Shown piece after piece: positions 36,341 to 45,856 of a DNA stretch of 64,000 bases. This stretch comes from CAWIHA01 sp963835855. Lineage in GTDB: Bacteria; Acidobacteriota; Terriglobia; Bryobacterales; Bryobacteraceae. The notes under the pieces are model-generated. The model was not told the origin of the DNA, searched no databases, and saw nothing but the letters and a program-made list of their open reading frames with translations. Both the position numbers and the translations under genes were made by a program. The DNA lies in contig CAWIHA010000010.1 of the NCBI GenBank assembly GCA_963835855.1, positions 1 to 64,000 on the forward strand, in the 5' to 3' direction. Position 1 is the stretch's first letter. Each line of letters opens with the position of its first letter.

Positions 36341-36673
36341 CTACCCCTCCTGCTTCCGCATCAGTTCGGCGTCCAGCCAGTCCAGGTAGTTTGGTGAGCC
36401 TTCGACGATGGGCACGGCAACCACCTCCGGGACCTCGTAGGAATGCAGCCGCTGGAGCTCCGCCTTGAGCGGCTCGAACAGGTCCCGGCGCGACTTGATG
36501 ATGAGAAGCCACTCCGGGGCGTCCTCGACGGCGCCCTTCCAGCGGTAGACGCTGCGCACTCCTGTCACGACGTTCACGCACGCGGCCAGCCGCGCCTCCA
36601 CCAGTCCGCGCGCGACCTTCCCGGCATCCTCGGCCGAGCCGCACGTCGAGAGAACAACGATCTTGTCTGTCAT
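36341..36673 (-). CDS. cutA: CutA1-family divalent-ion tolerance protein
   Basis: 110 residues. LVEARLAACVNVV near residue 25, SVYRWKGAVEDAPEWLLIIKS near 42, and YEVPEVVAVPI near 80 match CutA, a trimeric PII-like protein linked to copper and metal tolerance. It is divergent from the FtsB-like gene and ends 67 bp from the convergent bshB1-like gene. Confidence 0.95.
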   Translation of the reverse strand: MTDKIVVLSTCGSAEDAGKVARGLVEARLAACVNVVTGVRSVYRWKGAVEDAPEWLLIIKSRRDLFEPLKAELQRLHSYEVPEVVAVPIVEGSPNYLDWLDAELMRKQEG

Positions 36674-36738
36674 GGGAGCACCCGCCGCACGAATCTTGTG
36701 GCAAATTCACTCAAACAGGATTATAAACAAGTATAGAG

Positions 36739-37035
36739 ATGAAAGAAGCCGCGGCACGCGTGGGCGGGGCGCTCGTCGTTTTCGGAGCTGGAGTTTTCCT
36801 GTTTTTCGCTCTCAAGGCGCCGCAAGGTTTCTCCGCCTTGCAAACGAAACACGAGGAAATACGCCAATTGGAGAAGGAGAACGCCGGTCTGGCGAAGGAG
36901 ATCGCCGAGAAACGCGAGCGCATCCGCAAACTGCGCGACAGCCGGTCCGAGCAGGAACTAGAGGTGCGGCGGCGGCTGAAGTTGCAGCGCGAGGGCGAAA
37001 CCGCGATCATTCTGCGCGATCAGGAAAAGAAGTAG
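36739..37035 (+). CDS. FtsB/DivIC-like membrane coiled-coil protein
   Basis: 98 residues. One membrane helix near residues 8-28 (GGALVVFGAGVFLFFAL) is followed by an uninterrupted coiled coil from about 35 to 75 (EIRQLEKENAGLAKEIAEKRERIRKL) and a short C-terminal part (LQREGETAIILRD). This is the layout of septum-formation initiators FtsB/DivIC, which bridge FtsQ and FtsL. Small size and lack of conserved residues make the assignment topological only. Confidence 0.7.
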   Translation: MKEAAARVGGALVVFGAGVFLFFALKAPQGFSALQTKHEEIRQLEKENAGLAKEIAEKRERIRKLRDSRSEQELEVRRRLKLQREGETAIILRDQEKK

Positions 37036-37173
37036 CCCCGCTCACCTCACCGATAGCCATAGCGGATTCCCCGAGCAACCGCGAGCGCAAGCGAACGGCT
37101 GCCGATACGCTGCGGAATCACCCGCGCACTACTCCAGCGCCAGACGCCCAAAGGCGTGGAGACGGCGTCCGGC

Positions 37174-38295
37174 TCACCGCCGGGCCAGGCCGCGGATGAA
37201 CGATGCGATCTCGCGAATCGTTTCCTGGTCCGCCATGAGCACAGCATGCCGAAACCAGAAGGCGTCACCGACGCACGCTTCGGAAACGGGACAAGGCGTG
37301 ACGCGGCAACCGCCGTGCTGGTACAGCGGGTTGCCGTATAGCGGGTGCGGGTAAAACGGTGCGCAGGGGATGCCCGCGCCGGTCGCCGCGCGATGAAACT
37401 CATCGCGCGTAATGCCGAACCGCCGCGCGTCGATTCGCCCCAGCAGCAGGTAATGCGAATTCGCGGTCACCTGCGGCGGGACTTCCTGAAACTTCAGCCC
37501 GTCGAGCCCGGCCAGCTCCGACCGCAGCAACCGAGCATTTTCCGTGCGGAGGCGGATCTGCTCCGGCACGCGCTCGAGCTGCGCCAGCAGCACCGCGGCC
37601 TGGAGCGCCGTGATACGGAAATTGCTGGCGAGAGAATAGTGATTGAACCAGGCTTGCCCGGTGCGGCGCCCCTGGTTGATGAACGAGCGCGCGCCTTCGG
37701 CGAAGCTTTCGTCGTTGCTCGTCAGGATGCCGCCTTCGCCCGCCGTCATCACCTTCGAGTTTTGAAAACTGAACGAGCCGGCGATGCCGAAGCTGCCCGC
37801 GCGCCGGCCGTTCCACTCCGAGCCGTGCGCGTGCGCCGCGTCCTCGATCAGCGGCAGGTTGCGGGCGGCGGCGAGTTTCGTGAGCCGGTCCATATCCGCG
37901 AGCGGTCCTCCGAAATGGACCGCGATGATCGCCTTCGTCTTGGGGGTGATAGCGGCGGCCGCGCGCTCGGGATCCATGTTGAACGAGTACGGCTCGATAT
38001 CGACGAACACCGGCAGGGCACCCGCGCGCGAAACGGCTGTGGCGGTCGAGATGAACGAAATCGCGGGAACGATCACCTCGTCGCCGCAGCCGATGCCGAG
38101 CACGGCCAGTGCGGTTTCGAGCGTCACGGTGCCATTGGCCGCGCACATGCCATGCGCGCAGTGCTGGAAGGCCGCAAATTCCCGCTCGAAGCGCCCCACG
38201 AATTCGTGGAAACCGCCCCATTGCGGGCTGTCCAGGACTTGCTGCAGCAGCTCGATTTCGCGCTCAGTATGAACCGGCCAGCCAGGAATGCGCAT
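37174..38295 (-). CDS. DegT/DnrJ/EryC1-family aminotransferase
   Basis: 373 residues. CAANGTVTLETALAVLG (near residue 52), DEVIVPAISFISTATAVSRAGA (near 75), LIEDAAHAHGSEW (near 148) and the PLP lysine in SFQNSKVMTAGEGG (near 178) define a sugar aminotransferase of the DegT type. Such enzymes build amino sugars for surface glycans or 3-amino-5-hydroxybenzoate-like compounds; the substrate is unknown. The first codons (MRIPGWPVHTERE) recur in part upstream of the protease genes at 42.8 and 46.0 kb. Confidence 0.9.
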   Translation of the reverse strand: MRIPGWPVHTEREIELLQQVLDSPQWGGFHEFVGRFEREFAAFQHCAHGMCAANGTVTLETALAVLGIGCGDEVIVPAISFISTATAVSRAGALPVFVDIEPYSFNMDPERAAAAITPKTKAIIAVHFGGPLADMDRLTKLAAARNLPLIEDAAHAHGSEWNGRRAGSFGIAGSFSFQNSKVMTAGEGGILTSNDESFAEGARSFINQGRRTGQAWFNHYSLASNFRITALQAAVLLAQLERVPEQIRLRTENARLLRSELAGLDGLKFQEVPPQVTANSHYLLLGRIDARRFGITRDEFHRAATGAGIPCAPFYPHPLYGNPLYQHGGCRVTPCPVSEACVGDAFWFRHAVLMADQETIREIASFIRGLARR

Positions 38296-38489
38296 AAGAC
38301 TGTAGTGTATCGCCGGAGGGTCTTCACCGGACCTCGGTAGTTTGCGTAGCGCCGGTAATTTCCGGAATCTTCTTGCCCCTCAGAGCGCGCGCTTTTGATC
38401 TCGATCTTGGCGCGGCTCCGAGGGGCCTCTGAAATTATTTCGCAGGCAGTTGCCGGCTGTTACGGAAGCAAGGTGACCGTGGCCGTACC
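38291..38489. repeat. 199-bp direct repeat, copy A
   Basis: Differs from 42838-43036 at only 5 positions. It covers the first bases of the DegT gene, the intergenic region, and the 3' end of the S53 protease reading frame. It contains a GC-rich hairpin (GCCCCTC ... GAGGGGC, 38375-38426) without a T-run. Confidence 0.9.
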
Positions 38490-38593
38490 GCACTGGCTTG
38501 AGTCGGATGCCAGGCAGGCTGTCAGCGTGACCGTCTGCTGCGTAGTGATGCTGGACGGCGCAGTGTAGATAGCCTGCTGGCCCATTTGCGCCA

Positions 38594-41500
38594 TCACCTG
38601 CAGAGTCCCACCTTGGGGCTGACCGTCCAGCTCCCGATCGCCGAATTGCCTCCGTTTGGCAGGGTGACGGTAAACATTTGCGATCCACCGCCATGCAGGG
38701 TGACCGCAGACGGGGAAATCAGCAGAGTCACCGTGGCCGTGCCGCACTGGCGCAAGTTGGATGCCAGGCAAGCTGTCAGCGTGACCGTTTGCGGCGTGGT
38801 GATGCTAGACGGCGCATAGTATGTAACCTGCTGGGGCGTTGGCTGCCCCAGCTTCCCGACTACAGGGCTGAGCGTCCAGCTCAGGACCGCTTGATTCGCG
38901 GTGAACACTTGCGATCCGTCGGCGTAGAGGGTGACCGCAGACGGGGAAATCAGCAGAGTCACCGTGGCCGTGCCGCACTGGCGCAAGTTGGATGCCAGGC
39001 AAGCTGTCAGCGTGACCGTTTGCGGCGTGGTGATGGCCGCTGGTGCATAGTAGATTACCTGCTGGCCCGTTGGCGTGATCCATTGCAGAGTTCCCACCTG
39101 AGGGCTGAGCGTCCAGCTCCCCACCGCCGAACTGGCTCCCTTCGGCACGCTCACGGTGAATGTTTGCGATCCGCCGGCGTTCAGGACAACCGAAGACGGA
39201 GATATAGCCACTGGCACCAGGGTTACCGTGGCCGTGCCGCACTGGCTTAAGTTGGATGCCAAGCATGCTGTCAGCGTGACCGTCTGCTGCGCGGTGATGG
39301 TAGACGGCGCAGTGTAGATAGCCTGCTGGCCCATTTGCGCCATCACCTGCAGATTTCCCACCTTGGGGCTGTACGCCCAGCTCCCGATCGTCGAATTGCC
39401 TCCATTCGGCAGGGTCACGGTGAACATTTGCGATCCCCCCGGGAGCAGAGTAACCGAAGATGGAGAGATAAGCACTTGGGGCATCAGAATCACCGTGGCC
39501 GTGCCGCACTGGCTTAAGTTGGATATCAGGCAAGCTGCCAGCGTAACCGTTTGCGGCGCAGTGATGCTAGACGGCGCAGTATATGTGACTTGCTGGCCCG
39601 TTGGCGGCGACAGCTGCCCGACCGAAGGGCTGAGCGTCCAGTTCGCGGCCGAATTGCCTCCGCCCAGCACGCTCACGGTGAATATTTGCGATCCGCCGGC
39701 ATACAACGTAGCCGCCACAGGGCTCACGCGGGGCCATAGATTTACCGTGGCCGTGCCGCACTGGTTTAAGTTGGATGCCAGGCAAGCTGTCAGCGTGACC
39801 GTCTGCTGCGCGGCGATGGTAGACGGCGCAGTGTAGACAGCCTGCTGGCCCGATTGCGCCATCACTCGCAGAGTTCCCACCTGGGGGCTGACCGTCCAGC
39901 TCCCGATCGTCGAATTGCCTTGGTACGGCAGGGTTACATTGAATGTTTGCGACCCGCCGGCATACAGGTTGACCGAAGAGGGAGAAATAACCACGGGCGG
40001 CACCAAGGTCACCGTGGCCGTGGCGCACTGGCTCAAGTTGGATGCCAGGCAGGCTGTCAGCGTGACCGTCTGCTGCGCGGTGACAGTAGACGGCGCAGTG
40101 TAGATAGCCTGCTGGCCCATTTGCGCCATCACTTGCAGAGTTCCTACCTTGGGGCTGTACGCCCAGCTTCCCACCGCCGAATTCCCTCCGCCCGGCACGC
40201 TCACGGTGAACGTTTGCGATCCGCCAGCGTACAACGTAGCCGCTGTGGGGCTCAGGCGGGGCCATAGATTGACCGTGGCCGTGGCGCACTGGCTTAAGTA
40301 GGATGCCAGGCAGGCTGTTAGCGTGACCGTCTGCTGCGCGGTGATGGTAGACGGCGCAGTGTAGATAGCCTGCTGGCCCATTTGCGCCATCACTTGCAGA
40401 GTTCCTACCTGGGGGCTGACCGTCCAGCTTCCGATCGCCGAATTCCTTCCACCCGGCACGCTCACGGTGAATGTTTGCGATCCGCCGGCGTACAGGTTGA
40501 CCGAAGACGGGGAAATGACCACTGCGATCGCCAGGGTCATCAGGGCGCTGCCGCACCTGGCCGGGGCGGCCGCGCTACATGCCGTTACCGTGACTGTCTG
40601 CGGTGTGGTGATGTTGGCGGGAGCATTGTAGACGGCCGTCTGGCCACCGGACACGGACAGCGTGCCCACTTGGGGACTGAGCGTCCAACTCCCAATGGTT
40701 GTGTCGCTGGCGCCCATCACCTCCGCGGTTAATGTTTGCGATCCGCCGCTGTTCAGGCTGACCGGTCCAGGGGGAGATACAAACACGGTCACGGGCGGGG
40801 AGGTAAGCTCGTTGATCAGGTTCTGCCCCGTGGGAGTGCCCCAGCCGGTCACGAGATCATAACCGGAAAGGGCGCAGTGCGCGGGGGTGCAGCCGGAGAC
40901 CGTATCGTGGAAGTCCTGATGATAATTGGGGCCTTTGGCGATCGCGTAGATGGATAGGTTGGGGAGTCCAAAGGCCGGTAGGCCTTTCTGGGCCGCCTGC
41001 TGATTCACCAGCGCCGTGAACCCTGCCCACAATGGCGCGGCAAAGCTTGTGCCACCCTGGCCTCCACTGAACTGGTAGATGCTGCCCGTGGCCGTCTTGG
41101 CCGTGGCGACCGAGCAGATGTTGAAGGCGACCATGGCAACATCGGGAATGTTGCGCATGGTGGTGGATCCTCCGTTCATAGACATGTCTATTCCCTGCTG
41201 CCACCAGAGAATAGAGGTGGACGTACTGACTCCGCCGCTGCTGCCGTCTCCGTCGCTGCCATACCAGGAGCCTCCTGGGTTCCACCAGGCCGATTCCGAT
41301 ACCCAAGCGCCGCATGAACCGGTTGGAAGCAGCGCGGAGCCGCATGGACCGGTTGTGGTTAGCATCGTGCCGCCTGTGCCCGTGACCCAAGGCGAGTCGG
41401 CCGCCCCCGCCACGTAATAGCCCGAGTCACCGGAAGCCGCAAAAACAGACTGGCCTTGGGCCGCAAACCGTTGCAGTAGACTGTCCTCGGGTGAGAATAC

Positions 41501-42514
41501 ATAGGAAATACTGAGCTGCTTGGCCGCGTCGTCCTGAGCAATCTGGGCTAAGTCGGAATCTAGATCTTCGCCCATATAGACAGACAGGTAGTCCAATCCT
41601 GGAGCCATGGCGGTGGCCACTTGGATATCCGCAACGGCTTCGCCTTCCTCGTCCAGGTTCGTCGGCGGGTCATAAGAACCCACTGGCACTCTCTGGGTAG
41701 GGTTCGCCGGTAATCCGGCGTCGTTGCGGTATGCTGTGATGCCGTTATTGTCGAAGTACGTCGTGACATCGTTGTCATAGAAATCGGACGCCTCAATCAC
41801 CGCTACCGATTGCCCCCTGCCGTCGAGCGCAACGTTTGGAACGTAGGCGGCCCGCAAATCGGCAGCCATAAAACAACCGCCCGTTCCCGAGCCAGTGCCG
41901 TCGGCGGGCAATGCCATCCGCTGCAACCCAGCTCGACGCGGAGGGGTTGCGTTATCGAGATGTTTGACACGCAAAATCGGCACATCGAGATCGATCGAGG
42001 GTTCCCTGTCCGGAGCATAGAACGCGGTTCCGTCCGGGCGTTGGTAGTTGTACAGATTTACGTGGAAGGTTCGCTCTATGCCGGCAACCGAGCCGTTCAC
42101 GCGCAACAGCGCCCTGCCTGCGAAGGTGCGTGTAACCTGCAGGCCGTTGGCTTCGGCGAAATCGATCACAGCACGATAATCGCTTTCCGATGGCCCGAAC
42201 CTGGCCGTGAACTGATCGGGCGTAAGATAGTGGCGGAACTGCGGGCTGGCAGGATCGTAAAGTTGCTGGAGCAGTGCATCGAGCTCTGCCTGATTCCGGA
42301 GCGGCAAGGAGATCGTCAGATCCAGATGCAGCCCCGCTTGCAGTTCGGACATCCGGTGCGCGCTGGCCACCGCATGCGGCACGTGGCCGCGCAATTGTTG
42401 TCTTCCAGGAGTCTGAGCGAAGCTCCCGATGGGCAAGAACAAGAGCGTGCAGACGGCGGCGGCAAAGAACCGCCGGCCGCGGGATATTTCGAGATATGTA
42501 CCAGTTGACTTCAT
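38594..42514 (-). CDS. Secreted S53 (kumamolisin-type) protease with nine Ig-like repeats, frameshifted near the end
   Basis: 1306 codons. Signal peptide (about 1-33), pro-kumamolisin activation domain (about 40-195, with LYDPASPQFRHYLTPDQFTARFG), and a sedolisin catalytic domain (about 210-590). The Glu/Asp pair lies in EEGEAVADIQVA, the oxyanion Asp in SGDSGYYVAGA, and the nucleophile Ser in GGTSFAAPLWAGF. Nine tail repeats of about 80 residues follow (SPSSVNLYAGGSQTFTV ... LTACLASNLSQCATATV), each with a likely Cys-Cys pair. In repeat 9 one base is missing near 38605 (GTGGGACTCTG instead of GTGGGAACTCTG), so the frame stops at 38594. Restoring it gives the end ATVTLLP at 38460. An acid-active secreted protease is the likely function. 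Confidence 0.9.
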   Translation of the reverse strand: MKSTGTYLEISRGRRFFAAAVCTLLFLPIGSFAQTPGRQQLRGHVPHAVASAHRMSELQAGLHLDLTISLPLRNQAELDALLQQLYDPASPQFRHYLTPDQFTARFGPSESDYRAVIDFAEANGLQVTRTFAGRALLRVNGSVAGIERTFHVNLYNYQRPDGTAFYAPDREPSIDLDVPILRVKHLDNATPPRRAGLQRMALPADGTGSGTGGCFMAADLRAAYVPNVALDGRGQSVAVIEASDFYDNDVTTYFDNNGITAYRNDAGLPANPTQRVPVGSYDPPTNLDEEGEAVADIQVATAMAPGLDYLSVYMGEDLDSDLAQIAQDDAAKQLSISYVFSPEDSLLQRFAAQGQSVFAASGDSGYYVAGAADSPWVTGTGGTMLTTTGPCGSALLPTGSCGAWVSESAWWNPGGSWYGSDGDGSSGGVSTSTSILWWQQGIDMSMNGGSTTMRNIPDVAMVAFNICSVATAKTATGSIYQFSGGQGGTSFAAPLWAGFTALVNQQAAQKGLPAFGLPNLSIYAIAKGPNYHQDFHDTVSGCTPAHCALSGYDLVTGWGTPTGQNLINELTSPPVTVFVSPPGPVSLNSGGSQTLTAEVMGASDTTIGSWTLSPQVGTLSVSGGQTAVYNAPANITTPQTVTVTACSAAAPARCGSALMTLAIAVVISPSSVNLYAGGSQTFTVSVPGGRNSAIGSWTVSPQVGTLQVMAQMGQQAIYTAPSTITAQQTVTLTACLASYLSQCATATVNLWPRLSPTAATLYAGGSQTFTVSVPGGGNSAVGSWAYSPKVGTLQVMAQMGQQAIYTAPSTVTAQQTVTLTACLASNLSQCATATVTLVPPVVISPSSVNLYAGGSQTFNVTLPYQGNSTIGSWTVSPQVGTLRVMAQSGQQAVYTAPSTIAAQQTVTLTACLASNLNQCGTATVNLWPRVSPVAATLYAGGSQIFTVSVLGGGNSAANWTLSPSVGQLSPPTGQQVTYTAPSSITAPQTVTLAACLISNLSQCGTATVILMPQVLISPSSVTLLPGGSQMFTVTLPNGGNSTIGSWAYSPKVGNLQVMAQMGQQAIYTAPSTITAQQTVTLTACLASNLSQCGTATVTLVPVAISPSSVVLNAGGSQTFTVSVPKGASSAVGSWTLSPQVGTLQWITPTGQQVIYYAPAAITTPQTVTLTACLASNLRQCGTATVTLLISPSAVTLYADGSQVFTANQAVLSWTLSPVVGKLGQPTPQQVTYYAPSSITTPQTVTLTACLASNLRQCGTATVTLLISPSAVTLHGGGSQMFTVTLPNGGNSAIGSWTVSPKVGLCR

Positions 42515-42837
42515 GAGTTGACCTCACTTGTTTTCCGCGGATACGCGGGTACAACTTGGGCGCATCGACGGCAGGTTTCACGACACCTGGGCTAGGTATC
42601 GTTTGAGCCCGGCTGTGGCAAGCCGGAGAATTGTGGCTTTTGCGGCTGCAATTCAGGGTTGAGTGCTCCCGCGCCTCCGGTTTCAGGTGCGGGAAAATTT
42701 CGCCAAGACATGTCAGCTCGACCGGGTGTTTCCCGATCGGCCCATCATACATCTGAGCGCCGCCTTGTGGGGGAGTCCGATGCGAAGTTTTTAGCCTGAA
42801 TGCGGCGCGCCTGGTATGGATGGGCCAGTCAGGGATG
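42515..42837. other. 323-bp upstream region of the S53 protease gene
   Basis: No gene. On the minus strand the distal end (42805-42842) resembles the first dozen codons of the DegT gene (ATGCGCATCCCTGACTGGCC), followed by CGCATTCAGG, a decamer also found after a DegT-like fragment at 46.02 kb. The part near the protease ATG has GTGAGGT as a weak ribosome site. I see no clear -10/-35 pair. Confidence 0.5.
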
Positions 42838-43036
42838 CGCATAAGACTGTAGTGTCTCGCCGGAGGGTCTTCCCCGGACCTCGGTAGTTTGCGTAGCGCC
42901 GGTAATTTCCGGAATCTTCTTGCCCCTCAGAGCGCGCGCTTTTGATCTCGATCTTGGCGCGGCTCCGAGGGGCCCCTGAAATTATTTCGCGGGCAGTTGC
43001 CGGCGGTTACGGAAGCAAGGTGACCGTGGCCGTACC
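42838..43036. repeat. 199-bp direct repeat, copy B
   Basis: 97% identical to copy A. It spans the 3' end of the S8 protease gene and the gap before the S53 gene's upstream region. Together copies A and B bracket the complete S53 gene. Confidence 0.9.
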
Positions 43037-45856
43037 CCAGACCGTCGTGGCGCCGCTGTACGCCGTCACGATCACCGTCTGCTGGGACGTCACGGTTGAC
43101 GGAGCCGAGTAGATCGCCGCCACGCCGCTCGGCAGAACCTGCAGACTTCCCGCCCCCGTCGCGGGGGTGAGTGTCCAGTGGTCGATTGTCGCGCCGCCGG
43201 TTACGTTGGCAGTGAAACCCTGCATTCCACCGGAGTGCACCGTTGCCGCCGAGGGACTCACGCGGGGCAGCAGGGTCACCGCGGCCGTGCCGCACTGGCT
43301 TGAGTTGGATAACAGGCAGGCTGTCAGCGTGACCGTCTGCTGCGAGGTGACGCTCGACGGCGCATAGTATTTGACCTGCTGGCCCATTGGCGCGATCCAT
43401 TGCAGAGTTCCCACCTGGGGGCTGAGCGTCCAGCTCCCGATCGCCGAATTGCCTCCGTTTGGCAGGGTCACGGTGAATGTTTGCGATCCGCCGGCGTAAA
43501 GGATGACCGAAGACGGGGAAATGAGCACTTGGGGCATCAGGGTCACCGTGGCGGCACCGCACTTGGTCGGGTCGGCTGTGCTGCAAGCGGTCACCGTGAC
43601 CGTCTGCGGCGTGGTGATGCTAGATGGCGCTGTATAGGTAGCCTGCTGCCCGTTTGGCAGGATCACTCGCAGAGTTCCCACCTGAGGGCTGAGCGTCCAG
43701 CCTCCGATAGCCCCATTGCTGGCGTTGCTGACGGTGGCGGTGAACGACTGCATTTGGTTGACGAACAGCGTCGCCGAGGCGGGACTCACACTCACGACCA
43801 CCGGCATCAGGGTCAGGGTGGCCGTGCCGCAGCTTGCCGGGTCAACCGAGCTGCAGGCCGTCACCGTGATCGTCTGCTGGGAAGCGATGATCGTTGGAGC
43901 TGAGTACGTGGCCTGCTGCCCGTTGGGGACCCACTGCAAACTTCCTACTACGGAGCTGAGCCCCCAGGGGTTGAGTTCCCAGCTCCCGATCGGCACGTTC
44001 GCGGTGAGCACTTGAGATCCGCCGCCATCCAAGACTACCGAAGAGGGGGAAATGACCACTGGCGGAACCAGGGTCACCGTGGCCGTGCCGCACTGGCTTA
44101 AGTTGGATGCCAGGCAGGCTGTCAGCGTGACCGTCTGGAGCGTAGTGACGCTCGCTGGCGCATAGTATTTGACCTGCTGACCCATTGGCGCGATCCATTG
44201 CAGAGTTCCCACCTGGGGGCTGAGCGTCCAGCTCCCGATCGCCGAATTCCCCCCGCCCGGCAGGGTCACGGTGAATGTTTGCGATCCGCCGCCATGCAGG
44301 ATGACCGCAGACGGGGAAATCAGTACTTGCGGCATCAGCGTCACCGTGGCCGTGTCGCACAGGCTTGAGTTGGACGCCAGGCAAGCTCTCAGCTTGACCG
44401 TCTGCGGCGTGGTGATGCTCGCTGGCGCATAGTATCTAACCTGCTGGCCCAGCGGCGCGATCCATTGCAGGGTTCCCACCTGGGGGCTGAGCGTCCAGCT
44501 CCCGATCGCCGAATTGCCTCCGTTCGGCACGGTCACCGTGAATGTTTGCGTCTGCGAGGCAGTCAGTGTGACGCTCGCGGGGCTGATGGAAGGAGGACCG
44601 CAGGCTTGAATCGCGTTGTTTACATTCAATACGCCGTTGTGAACCTTTCCAGCCACGGCAGGGGTCATAACGGCGTTCGAGAGGATCTGGCTCCGCAGCG
44701 CATCGGTATTGAGGGGACCGCAAGCCGAGAGGATCAGCGCCGCCGAACCAACGACATGAGGAGTCGCCATCGATGTTCCATCCAAGGCGCCGTACGTACC
44801 TCCTGGAAGGGTTGAGAGGATGTTCACTCCGGGTGCGGCGACAGGCACCAAGTTTGGGCCATAGTTGGAGAAAGAGGCGAGATTGCCACTACTGTCGATG
44901 GCAGCCACAGCCACAACGTTTTGATAATCGGCCGGATAAAACGGACTTTGATCGTTGTTCGTTCCGTTATTTCCAGCCGCCGCGACGAATAGAATGTTGT
45001 TGTTATAGGCGCGGGTGATTTCGTCTTGGAACGCCTGCGAGAGGCAGCTTGGACCTGTGCCTGCGCAGCCATAGCTGTTGTTCAACACGCGCACGTTTGC
45101 CGAAGCGCCGAATGCCGCCTTGGCTTGGATCGCGAACTCGATCGCATTGATGGCGTCCGAAACCGCCCCACTGCCGATCGCGTTCAGAAATTTCGTCCCC
45201 ATGATGCTGGTGGCCCAGTTCACGCCAACGACGCCGAATCCGTTGTTGCCCACGGCGCCGATCGTGCCCGAAACGTGCGTGCCGTGCTCGTTATCGTCCA
45301 TGGGATCGCAAGTGAGCGTGAGTGCGTTGAAGCCGTGGGCGCCGGCGGCGCAAGTAACCAGCGTCCCGCCGATGTTCACGGTGAAGGCGGTTGGAGCGGA
45401 CCAGATGTTCGCGGCAAGGTCGGGGTGAGTGTAATCGATCCCGGTATCGACTACACCCACGACAACGCCGCTGGAGCCTGTCGAAATGTCCCAAGCCGCA
45501 GGCGCGCCAATGGCCGGCATTCCCCACAGTTGACTGAAAAGGGGATCGTCCGGCGTAGCCGTCGTGTGCAGGATGTAATTCGGTTCGACGTATTCCACAT
45601 CGGGATTTGCCTTCAGGTGCTGGATTAACGTCGCGCTATCTTTGCTGCGGGAGTGCAGGCGGACTGCGCCAGCACCACCCACGGGCCTGCTCTCGCTGAT
45701 GTCTTCCTGTGATGCGACACTGAGAACCGAAGCGGTGTTCGCAGTCGCGCGGAATTTCACGAGGACTTCGTTTGGTTGCGCTGCCGCCGTCTGCTGAGCA
45801 ACGAGAGGAGCGGCAAAAATGAAGATCGCGAGCAATGTGCAGAGGTTCTTAAGCAT
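43007..45856 (-). CDS. Secreted S8 (subtilisin-type) protease with six Ig-like repeats
   Basis: 949 residues from the ATG after AAGGATAATTGC. Signal peptide MLKNLCTLLAIFIFAAPLVAQ, then an inhibitor-type propeptide (about 25-105, KANPDVEYVEPNYI). The catalytic Asp is in VVGVVDTGIDYTHPDL (near 135), the His in DNEHGTHVSGTIGAVGN (near 190), and the Ser in LDGTSMATPHVVGSAAL (near 365). From about residue 425 six Ig-like repeats follow that are nearly identical to those of the S53 protease. The intact frame ends TATVTLLP. An extracellular protease, probably with the tail binding a surface or substrate. Confidence 0.93.
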   Translation of the reverse strand: MLKNLCTLLAIFIFAAPLVAQQTAAAQPNEVLVKFRATANTASVLSVASQEDISESRPVGGAGAVRLHSRSKDSATLIQHLKANPDVEYVEPNYILHTTATPDDPLFSQLWGMPAIGAPAAWDISTGSSGVVVGVVDTGIDYTHPDLAANIWSAPTAFTVNIGGTLVTCAAGAHGFNALTLTCDPMDDNEHGTHVSGTIGAVGNNGFGVVGVNWATSIMGTKFLNAIGSGAVSDAINAIEFAIQAKAAFGASANVRVLNNSYGCAGTGPSCLSQAFQDEITRAYNNNILFVAAAGNNGTNNDQSPFYPADYQNVVAVAAIDSSGNLASFSNYGPNLVPVAAPGVNILSTLPGGTYGALDGTSMATPHVVGSAALILSACGPLNTDALRSQILSNAVMTPAVAGKVHNGVLNVNNAIQACGPPSISPASVTLTASQTQTFTVTVPNGGNSAIGSWTLSPQVGTLQWIAPLGQQVRYYAPASITTPQTVKLRACLASNSSLCDTATVTLMPQVLISPSAVILHGGGSQTFTVTLPGGGNSAIGSWTLSPQVGTLQWIAPMGQQVKYYAPASVTTLQTVTLTACLASNLSQCGTATVTLVPPVVISPSSVVLDGGGSQVLTANVPIGSWELNPWGLSSVVGSLQWVPNGQQATYSAPTIIASQQTITVTACSSVDPASCGTATLTLMPVVVSVSPASATLFVNQMQSFTATVSNASNGAIGGWTLSPQVGTLRVILPNGQQATYTAPSSITTPQTVTVTACSTADPTKCGAATVTLMPQVLISPSSVILYAGGSQTFTVTLPNGGNSAIGSWTLSPQVGTLQWIAPMGQQVKYYAPSSVTSQQTVTLTACLLSNSSQCGTAAVTLLPRVSPSAATVHSGGMQGFTANVTGGATIDHWTLTPATGAGSLQVLPSGVAAIYSAPSTVTSQQTVIVTAYSGATTVWGTATVTLLP

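Noticed and set aside
38375..38426. Terminator after the S53 protease
   Set aside because: A long GC hairpin is present (GCCCCTC ... GAGGGGC), but neither side has a T-run, so it is treated as part of the 199-bp repeat.
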